A DNA stretch of 11,147 nucleotides from Alphaproteobacteria bacterium (lineage in GTDB: Bacteria > Pseudomonadota > Alphaproteobacteria > DAOWDM01). Under the pieces are notes generated by a model, which saw only the letters and a program-made list of their open reading frames with translations, was not told where the DNA came from and ran no database searches. This document shows, piece after piece, positions 5,595-11,147 of the stretch. The position numbers and the translations under genes were made by a program. Within the stretch, counting starts at the first letter, position 1. Each line of letters begins with the position of its first letter. Location of the stretch: assembly GCA_030639035.1 (NCBI GenBank), contig DAOWDM010000239.1, forward strand, positions 1-11,147, written 5' to 3'.

Positions 5595-7793
5595 TTATGA
5601 ATGTTGCCACCAGCCTTTTCTTATATCAGCTGGTTTTATTTCTGGTTCTGGTTTTTCTATTTTTGTTTCTTCTTTTTTCTTGCCAAGCATTTTATTCCTA
5701 ATTCTATCGAATCTTGATAGCTTAGGCTTTGAATCTGGCTTGTTTTCTACTGTTTGTTTTTCTGTAGATGTATTTAGAGATTCATTATTTGTTTCTTGAT
5801 TTGTATTATCTTTGTTTTTTCTGTTTCTTCTGTTTCTTCCACCTCTAGAGCCTCTTCGTCTGCGAGATTTGTTTTGAGCGTTTTGTTGGTTTTCTTCTGT
5901 TTCAGTTTCTTTAGTTTCTTTAATTTCAGTTTCTTTAATTTCATTTGAAACTTCTGCTGACGGCTCATTTTTCTGGCTGTCGCTTTCAGATTGTTTATGT
6001 TTACGTCTACCTCTGCGATGATGCCTTTCGCTGTCTACTACTTGTTTAACGCTTTCTTCTGTTCCTTGCCTTTTTTTAGTTTGTTCTTCCTGTTTTTTGA
6101 CAGTTTCCACCCGATAATCAGTCATCACTATAAAGTCATCATCAGAGTTTATGGAAATTTTAGTCCGATGACGTTCTTCCATTTCGGTTAGAATTGTGCG
6201 TTTGTTATTAAGAAGATACAAAGCGATTGTAGGCATAACGGTAATTGTTATTTCACCTGTTGATTTACGTATATTTTCTTCTTCCAAAGTCCGTAAAATA
6301 TGCATAGCTGCAGATTCAACAGAGCGTATCATACCCCTTCCATTACAATGAGGGCAGACTTGATAGTTTGATTCCATAAAGCTTGAATGAAGCCGTTGCC
6401 GTGATAGCTCCATAAGCCCAAAACCGCTTATTTTCCCCATCTGAATTCTCGCTCTGTCTTTTTTCAAAGCGTTCTTCATACGGTTTTCGACTTCACGATT
6501 ATTCTTATTCTCGTACATATCAATGAAATCTATGACAACGAGTCCCGCAAGGTCTCTTAGTTTTAACTGACGAGCAACCTCATCGGCTGCTTCAAGATTA
6601 GTATGAAGAGCTGTTTCTTCGATGTTGTGTTCGTGAGTTGCTTTTCCTGAATTAACGTCAATTGACACCAAAGCTTCTGTTGGATTTATAACAAGAGAAC
6701 CGCCTGATTTAAGAGGCACTCCAGTTGAATGAAGTGCATCAAGCTGTTTCTCAATCTGATACTGGCAAAATAAAGAAGTGTTTTTATCTTTGTATAAATG
6801 AACTTTTTTAGCACTGTTCGGGGAAAGCATTTTGATAAAGTTTTTTGTTGTGTGGTATTCGCTTTCACCGTCTACCAAAACTTCTTCAAGGTCGCTAATA
6901 TTTGTATCTCGAATAGCTCGTTTGATAAGATTTGCTTCTTCATGAATAATTGCTGGAGAAGATTTTTTCAAAGCTATTGTTCTTATTTTTTCCCATGACC
7001 GAGCCAAATAATTATAGTCTATTTTTAACTCGTCTCTACTGTGTCCTTTGCCAGCCGTGCGGACAATAACAGCCATATCATTGTCTGCTGTTAATTCTTT
7101 GATTATCGATTTGAAATTCTTTCTATCCGCAATATTTGTTATTCTGCGAGAAATTCCACCGCCTTTGAAATTATTAGGCATTAAAACACAATAACGTCCT
7201 GCCATAGATATATAAGTTGTAAGAGCAGCTCCTTTGTTGCCACGCTCTTCTTTTGTAACCTGCACAAGAACAATTTGCCGTCTTTTTATTACATCTTGAA
7301 TTTTAAATTGTCTTGTCAGGCGTTTTAATTTTTGTCTTTGTTTTTTCTTTTCTATGTCTTCTTCTGTTTCCTCTTCCTCTTCCTCTTCTTCTATTTCAGG
7401 AGTTTCTAGAGCATTTTCATCAGCTTCATCTGCTGTTTCTGTGATTTCAGGTGTTTCATCTTGATTTTCTTCAGAAGAATCTTCGGATTCGTCTATAGAT
7501 AATTCTTTCTCATTATTCTCAGCAAGCAGAGTTTCGCTGTCTTCTTCTGAAATTTGATAATAATCAGGGTGGATTTCATTAAAAGCCAAAAAACCATGCC
7601 TATCTTCACCATAATCAATGAATGCGGCCTGAAGGGACGGTTCGACTCTAGTTATTTTTGCAAGGTAAATATTGCCTTTTTTCTGTTTTTTAGTAGATGT
7701 TTCTACTTCAAAATCTTCCAAACGATTTCCATCAAGAACTACTACACGTGTTTCTTCCGAATGCGTAGCATCGATAAGCATTTTTTTTGCCAT
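5595..7793 (-). CDS. rne: Ribonuclease E (Rne/Rng family), degradosome scaffold type
   Basis: RNase E is the endonuclease that starts mRNA decay and processes rRNA and tRNA. Residues 1-80 begin an S1 RNA-binding domain (KGNIYLAKITRVEPSLQAAF, 39-58), interrupted by an acidic insert (about 82-150, eight consecutive Glu at 135-142), after which the fold resumes (about 160-200). The catalytic DNase I-like part has SIDVNSGKAT with D379 and N381, and VVIDFIDM with D422. These align in spacing with E. coli D303, N305 and D346. The zinc link is CPHCNGRG (C480, C483). From about 565 to 715 the protein is low complexity, with basic patches at 591-600 and 643-659 separated by Glu/Lys/Thr-rich repeats. 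It ends with GWW at 727-729, the PNPase-binding motif known from Caulobacter RNase E. The start ATG (7791-7793) has GGAGA 12 nt upstream. E. coli RNase E is 1061 residues, so this tail is compact. Confidence 0.96.
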   Translation of the reverse strand: MAKKMLIDATHSEETRVVVLDGNRLEDFEVETSTKKQKKGNIYLAKITRVEPSLQAAFIDYGEDRHGFLAFNEIHPDYYQISEEDSETLLAENNEKELSIDESEDSSEENQDETPEITETADEADENALETPEIEEEEEEEETEEDIEKKKQRQKLKRLTRQFKIQDVIKRRQIVLVQVTKEERGNKGAALTTYISMAGRYCVLMPNNFKGGGISRRITNIADRKNFKSIIKELTADNDMAVIVRTAGKGHSRDELKIDYNYLARSWEKIRTIALKKSSPAIIHEEANLIKRAIRDTNISDLEEVLVDGESEYHTTKNFIKMLSPNSAKKVHLYKDKNTSLFCQYQIEKQLDALHSTGVPLKSGGSLVINPTEALVSIDVNSGKATHEHNIEETALHTNLEAADEVARQLKLRDLAGLVVIDFIDMYENKNNREVENRMKNALKKDRARIQMGKISGFGLMELSRQRLHSSFMESNYQVCPHCNGRGMIRSVESAAMHILRTLEEENIRKSTGEITITVMPTIALYLLNNKRTILTEMEERHRTKISINSDDDFIVMTDYRVETVKKQEEQTKKRQGTEESVKQVVDSERHHRRGRRKHKQSESDSQKNEPSAEVSNEIKETEIKETKETETEENQQNAQNKSRRRRGSRGGRNRRNRKNKDNTNQETNNESLNTSTEKQTVENKPDSKPKLSRFDRIRNKMLGKKKEETKIEKPEPEIKPADIRKGWWQHS

Positions 7794-7805
7794 TATGTTT
7801 TTTTA

Positions 7806-7810
7806 TCTCC
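7806..7810 (-). promoter_or_regulatory. Ribosome binding site of rne
   Basis: GGAGA on the - strand, 12 nt before the ATG. The spacing is rather long, but no better start lies nearby and the family N-terminus (MAKKMLIDAT) begins at this ATG. Confidence 0.5.
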
Positions 7811-7883
7811 AAAAGCCTTATTTATAGCTGCACTATTTATTGCGCGCTTTAAGGCAGAATTATTTTGTACTAGATGAGTTTCC

Positions 7884-7914
7884 ATAATAAAAAAGTTTCA
7901 AGCGCAGTCTTCAA
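7884..7914 (-). promoter_or_regulatory. Possible sigma-70-like promoter of rne
   Basis: On the - strand TTGAAG (7909-7914) is followed 19 nt later by TATTAT (7884-7889), or 18 nt later by TTATTA. This would give a leader of roughly 80 nt. The match is fair, but the spacing is at the long end and A+T-rich DNA yields many such hits. Confidence 0.3.
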
Positions 7915-8088
7915 GGACGTATTACTTAATCAAGTCCTGCTCGCGAAACATATGGCTTATCATCAACGTATTGTTATTTTTTCAGCTACAATTTTTTAAA
8001 AAACTAAAAGCTGTTTTAATATTAAAAAAAACACTTCCAATCACTGTAACTTTTAGAAAGATAAACTGTTAGAGTAAAAAGAACAATG

Positions 8089-8202
8089 TTATTGTTTACA
8101 TATTGATAATTTTTATTCTTTATACTCAAATTTATTAAGTGATTCTGTTTGTTTGAAAGGCTTTGCCTGTTGCAAAAATGATAATAAAACGGTAAACAAT
8201 AA
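8089..8202. repeat. 11-bp inverted repeat upstream of the amidase gene
   Basis: TTATTGTTTAC at 8089-8099 is the exact reverse complement of GTAAACAATAA at 8192-8202, with 92 nt between the arms. The left arm overlaps a second, local dyad, AACAAT-gtt-ATTGTT (8082-8096). The TTTACA within the left arm (8095-8100) and TATACT at 8121-8126 resemble promoter boxes, but their 20-nt spacing is too long to call a promoter. The arms could be a pair of operator sites, or chance in this A+T-rich stretch. Confidence 0.35.
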
Positions 8203-8243
8203 TAATAAAAAATTTAATTTCTAAAAATTGGGAACACAATAGT

Positions 8244-9500
8244 ATGCTGCCACAGCAACATACAGGTAAATCTAATAGTTTTAGCCGACGTGCTTTTTTT
8301 TCATCATGTGCAGCATCGGTGCTTGCTTTAGTGTTGCCAATAACTGCGAGAGCCTCAGGAATTGTTTCTTTAATAAGAATTGGAAAACATGGTTCAGAAA
8401 CCAGATTAGTAATAAACGTTTCTAAAAAAGTTAAGCATAAAATAATTCCTCTAGTTAATCCTTATCGTCTAGTTATTGATATTTCAAATGCTAAGCTTGA
8501 TTTTCCATTAGATAAAATTCCAAAAAACAAAGGGCTGATTAAAAAGATACGTTTCGGCAAAAAAACAGCAAATAATACAAAAATCATTTTAGATTTAAAC
8601 GAACCTGCTGTCGTAAACAAAACCTTTTCTCTTTCACCGCAAAGTGGTTTTAACTGGCGTTTAGTAGTTGATTTAGAAAAAACATCTCGTAATGAATTTT
8701 TTAAAAGTGCAAAAATAAAAGATATAACTAATGCAGCTACAGTTACTACAGATAAAAACGCTCCTATTCCAAAAACAAAGCCAATTATTCTAAAAAAACC
8801 TGCAAAAAAGAAAAAGCCTGTCATAGTTCTAGACCCAGGACACGGAGGGCGAGACCCAGGAGCTGTTGGGATATCTGGTGTTTATGAAAAAAACATAACT
8901 TTGAAAGCTGCAAAAGAACTTAAAAAAAAGCTTGTTCAAACAGGACGGTATAAAGTATTTTTAACTCGTGAACGTGATGTTTCAGTAAGCTTGAGACAAC
9001 GAGTAAAAAAAGCAAGGGCTGTAAAAGGCGACTTGTTCATTTCTCTTCATGCAGACAGTATTAAAAAAAGAAACGTACGAGGATTATCTGTATATACGCT
9101 TTCAGAGCGAGCTTCAGATAGAGAAGCAGCCGCTCTTGCTACAAGAGAAAACAAAGCAGATATAATAGCAGGGCTTGATTTTAAAGGTGAGAGCAAAGAA
9201 GTTACCAGTATTCTTATAGATTTAGCTCAAAGAGAAACTATGAATTTATCTGCTCAGTTCGCTGGGTTTATGGTAAACAGAATGGTTAAAGCCGTTAAAC
9301 TTTTGCGTAATACTCACAGGTTTGCAGGATTTGCCGTATTAAAAGCACCTGATATACCTTCTGTTTTGCTTGAAATGGGCTATCTTTCAAATCGCAGTGA
9401 AGAAAAACTGCTTCAACGACCAGCTTACCGTGCTAAGCTGGCTTTAGCTGCTGTACGGTCAGTAGATGATTATTTTTTTAATGCACAAAAAGTTGTTTGA
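8244..9500 (+). CDS. amiC: Tat-exported N-acetylmuramoyl-L-alanine amidase (AMIN + Amidase_3, AmiC type)
   Basis: This zinc amidase cuts the bond between N-acetylmuramic acid and L-alanine in peptidoglycan, mainly to separate daughter cells. The N-terminus is a twin-arginine signal: SRRAFF (14-19), a hydrophobic stretch (about 20-34) and a likely cleavage after ARA (35-37). An AMIN domain (about 40-145), which targets the septum or wall, is followed by a Lys/Pro/Thr linker (about 165-192, containing KKPAKKKKP). The Amidase_3 domain (about 193-410) has all its key residues: H200 in LDPGHGG, E215 in VYEKN, H269 in SLHAD and the catalytic E377 in LLEMGYLSN. The Tat route matches E. coli AmiA and AmiC. 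The start at 8244 is preceded by a weak GGGAA about 11 nt upstream and keeps the Tat motif whole. The gene lies 39 nt before the PBP1A gene, probably in one operon. Confidence 0.94.
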   Translation: MLPQQHTGKSNSFSRRAFFSSCAASVLALVLPITARASGIVSLIRIGKHGSETRLVINVSKKVKHKIIPLVNPYRLVIDISNAKLDFPLDKIPKNKGLIKKIRFGKKTANNTKIILDLNEPAVVNKTFSLSPQSGFNWRLVVDLEKTSRNEFFKSAKIKDITNAATVTTDKNAPIPKTKPIILKKPAKKKKPVIVLDPGHGGRDPGAVGISGVYEKNITLKAAKELKKKLVQTGRYKVFLTRERDVSVSLRQRVKKARAVKGDLFISLHADSIKKRNVRGLSVYTLSERASDREAAALATRENKADIIAGLDFKGESKEVTSILIDLAQRETMNLSAQFAGFMVNRMVKAVKLLRNTHRFAGFAVLKAPDIPSVLLEMGYLSNRSEEKLLQRPAYRAKLALAAVRSVDDYFFNAQKVV

Positions 9501-9524
9501 TTGCTGTTGTAACTTTTGCTAGAT

Positions 9525-9528
9525 AGGA
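9525..9528 (+). promoter_or_regulatory. Ribosome binding site of the PBP1A gene
   Basis: AGGA lies 11 nt before the ATG at 9540 in the 39-nt gap after the amidase gene. This site is modest but is the only one near the start that leaves the membrane anchor complete. Confidence 0.4.
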
Positions 9529-9539
9529 TTTAAATATCA

Positions 9540-11147
9540 ATGATAAGACTAATAGCTGCATTTTTCAGTTTGCTGTTTCTCTTGTGCATAGTTTCAACAG
9601 GAGGCGGTTTTTATATCTTGTGGCATTTTGGTCGCGGGCTTCCTGACTATTTACAGCTTGCCGATTATGAACCTGACGTAACAAGCCGTTTTTATGCAGG
9701 AGATGGTTTGCTTTTGGCTGAATATGCTACAGAAAAACGGTTTTTTGTTCCGTATAACGCTATCCCTGACCGTTTGACAAAAGCTTTTCTGTCTGCTGAA
9801 GATAAAAGCTTTATGCATCATCATGGAATAGACTTTAAAGGCATTGTCCGTGCTGTTCTGACAAATATTAAGAACTATGGCAAAGGTCGCCGCATGATTG
9901 GTGCGTCAACCATCACTCAGCAGGTTGCAAAGAATTTTCTTCTTACAAATGAAATATCTATAGAACGAAAAATCAAGGAGGCTATTCTTGCTTTTCGTAT
10001 AGAGCGAACTTTTAACAAAGAACGCATATTAGAGCTTTATCTTAACGAGATATATCTTGGTTTTCGTTCATACGGTATCGTTATTGCGTCAATGAACTAT
10101 TTTAACAAGTCTCTTGATGAGTTGACTCTTGCTGAAACGGCATTTCTTGCTGCTTTGCCCAAAGCTCCTAATAACTATGACCCAAAAAAACACTATGAAG
10201 CTGCTATAACGCGGCGAAATTGGGTGCTTAGGCGTATGGAAGAAGACGGCGTAATCAGCAAAGAAGAAGCAGAAGAGGCTAAAGAAGAAGAAATTATTCT
10301 ACGCAAACGTGATAAAACTGAAATGGTTCAGGATGCAGAATATTTTACCGAGGAAGTCCGCCGAGAAATTAAAGACAAATATGGGGAAGATTCCTTGTAC
10401 AAAGGAGGTTTGGCTGTAAGAACAACTGTTGATGCTAGGCTTCAAAAAGCAGCTGTGGATTCTTTAAGAAAAGGCTTGATTTCCTATGACCGAAATTGTG
10501 GCTGGAGAGGAGCTGCTGCAACAATTTCTGTTGAAGAAAACTGGGTAGAAACCCTACAGGAAGTTGCCATTCCTGCTGAAATGGACAAGAACTGGGAGTT
10601 ATCTGTAGTTCTTGCTCTTGATGATAATGCAGCAATAATAGGCTTTGCAGATAAAAGTGAAGGTCTAATTCTCTTAAAAAGAATGAAATGGGCAAGAAAA
10701 AATGAAGAAAATCAGAAAGTTTCTAAAGATAAAATTTCCAAGCCTTCTGATGTTTTAAGTGTTGGAGATGTTATTGCCGTTGAGCTTATTGATAAAACAA
10801 AAAAAGAAGAACCTTCTCCTCTCGATGAATATCATTTACGTCAGATTCCAAATGTTGATGGTGCTATTGTAGCAATAGATCCTCATACAGGACGCATACT
10901 TGCTATGACAGGAGGGTTTTCATACAAACGAAGCCAGTTTAACCGTGCTGTGCAGGCAATGCGTCAACCAGGTTCTGCGTTCAAGCCTTTTGTTTATCTT
11001 GCTGCTTTAGATGAAGGCTATACTCCATCGACTCTTATTCTTGATGCTCCTTTTGTTTATGACCAAGGTCCAGGTAAACCAAAATGGAAACCTAGGAATT
11101 ACAGCAACATATTCTATGGACCTACTACTTTAAGAATAGGAATTGAA
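9540..11147 (+). CDS. mrcA: Penicillin-binding protein 1A, class A (3' end outside window)
   Basis: A bifunctional peptidoglycan synthase in the inner membrane: it polymerises glycan strands from lipid II and cross-links stem peptides. The frame opens at ATG 9540 and stays open for 536 codons to the window edge; full-length relatives have about 750-850 residues. A single membrane anchor covers about residues 4-33. The glycosyltransferase 51 domain (about 55-230) has the catalytic E87 in SAEDKSF, GASTITQQVAKNF (121-133) and ERILELYLNEIYLG (161-174). A small OB-like linker domain starts near GWRG (321-324). The transpeptidase domain starts near 440 and reaches the active-site S479 and K482 in QPGSAFKPF; the later SxN and KTG motifs lie beyond the window. 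The motif wording is typical of alphaproteobacterial PBP1A. In many alphaproteobacteria prfB follows; that cannot be seen here. Confidence 0.96.
   Translation, partial: MIRLIAAFFSLLFLLCIVSTGGGFYILWHFGRGLPDYLQLADYEPDVTSRFYAGDGLLLAEYATEKRFFVPYNAIPDRLTKAFLSAEDKSFMHHHGIDFKGIVRAVLTNIKNYGKGRRMIGASTITQQVAKNFLLTNEISIERKIKEAILAFRIERTFNKERILELYLNEIYLGFRSYGIVIASMNYFNKSLDELTLAETAFLAALPKAPNNYDPKKHYEAAITRRNWVLRRMEEDGVISKEEAEEAKEEEIILRKRDKTEMVQDAEYFTEEVRREIKDKYGEDSLYKGGLAVRTTVDARLQKAAVDSLRKGLISYDRNCGWRGAAATISVEENWVETLQEVAIPAEMDKNWELSVVLALDDNAAIIGFADKSEGLILLKRMKWARKNEENQKVSKDKISKPSDVLSVGDVIAVELIDKTKKEEPSPLDEYHLRQIPNVDGAIVAIDPHTGRILAMTGGFSYKRSQFNRAVQAMRQPGSAFKPFVYLAALDEGYTPSTLILDAPFVYDQGPGKPKWKPRNYSNIFYGPTTLRIGIE

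Larger units (their letters stand above)
7794..8243. other. 450-nt A+T-rich divergent intergenic region between rne and the amidase gene
   Basis: This non-coding stretch must hold the promoters of rne (leftward) and the amidase gene (rightward). I find no convincing gene, tRNA or riboswitch in it; the only open frames are tiny (for example ATG at 8178 with five codons) or antisense to the start of rne. Base use is uneven. A less A+T-rich island at about 7895-7960 contains AGGAC (7914-7918) opposite GTCCT (7934-7938). The rest is mostly A/T runs, including CAGCT (7983-7987) opposite AGCTG (8009-8013) around a T6A6 tract. An 11-bp inverted repeat spans 8089-8202 and is listed separately. Confidence 0.6.

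Noticed and set aside
7554..7877. Open frame of 107 codons on the + strand over the rne start
   Set aside because: It is antisense to the well-supported N-terminus of RNase E, has no ribosome binding site that I can see, and its Phe-rich translation is what the complement of Lys/Glu-rich codons gives.
7983..8013. CAGCT ... AGCTG dyad followed by TTTT as a + strand terminator
   Set aside because: No gene is transcribed rightward into it, and the stem is five pairs around a long A/T loop.
8178..8195. Five-codon open frame upstream of the amidase gene as a leader peptide
   Set aside because: It has no ribosome binding site and no amino-acid pattern typical of attenuation; such short frames are common in A+T-rich DNA.
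8462..8824. Open frame of 120 codons on the - strand within the amidase gene
   Set aside because: It lies wholly opposite the AMIN domain and linker of the amidase, and its Phe/Ile-rich product is a mirror of the Lys-rich linker.

Overview
The window is an A+T-rich stretch of chromosome that reads as a flagellated alphaproteobacterium. A P-ring protein (FlgI) implies a Gram-negative envelope. The RNase E ends in a Gly-Trp-Trp motif of the kind known from Caulobacter RNase E. The order of divergent rne and amidase-PBP1A is a familiar alphaproteobacterial arrangement, and the PBP1A glycosyltransferase motifs are of alphaproteobacterial type. The low G+C argues against the classical high-G+C orders and suits an uncultured or host-associated low-G+C lineage; I cannot name the genus. 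The sequence is chromosomal core: I see no transposase, integrase, CRISPR, tRNA or rRNA.

Left half (1-5488, + strand) is the distal part of a flagellar rod/hook operon: the C-terminal part of flgI (truncated by the window edge), a short single-domain flgJ, a FlgN-like chaperone, then the hook-filament junction genes flgK and flgL. The first three genes are translationally coupled (1-nt and 4-nt overlaps), and every start has a readable ribosome binding site. FlgK and FlgL both carry large inserts in their surface-exposed middle regions, while the ends that polymerise are conserved.

Centre (5489-8243) holds the convergent flgL/rne junction (about 105 nt), rne on the - strand, and a 450-nt, very A+T-rich divergent region between rne and the amidase gene. 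That region must contain both promoters and carries an 11-bp inverted repeat with arms 92 nt apart. RNase E has complete catalytic and zinc-link residues, an acidic insert after the start of the S1 domain, an arginine-rich disordered tail, and a terminal GWW motif predicted to recruit PNPase.

Right end (8244-11147, + strand) is a cell-wall pair: a Tat-exported AMIN/Amidase_3 N-acetylmuramoyl-L-alanine amidase and a class A penicillin-binding protein (PBP1A). The latter is cut by the window end at residue 536, just after its transpeptidase active-site serine. One enzyme cuts septal peptidoglycan and the other makes it.

I found no clear sign of an undescribed system. The points most worth a second look are a repeated module inside FlgL, an EF-hand-like loop in FlgK, in-frame simple repeats in rne, the RNase E tail, and the inverted repeat upstream of the amidase gene.
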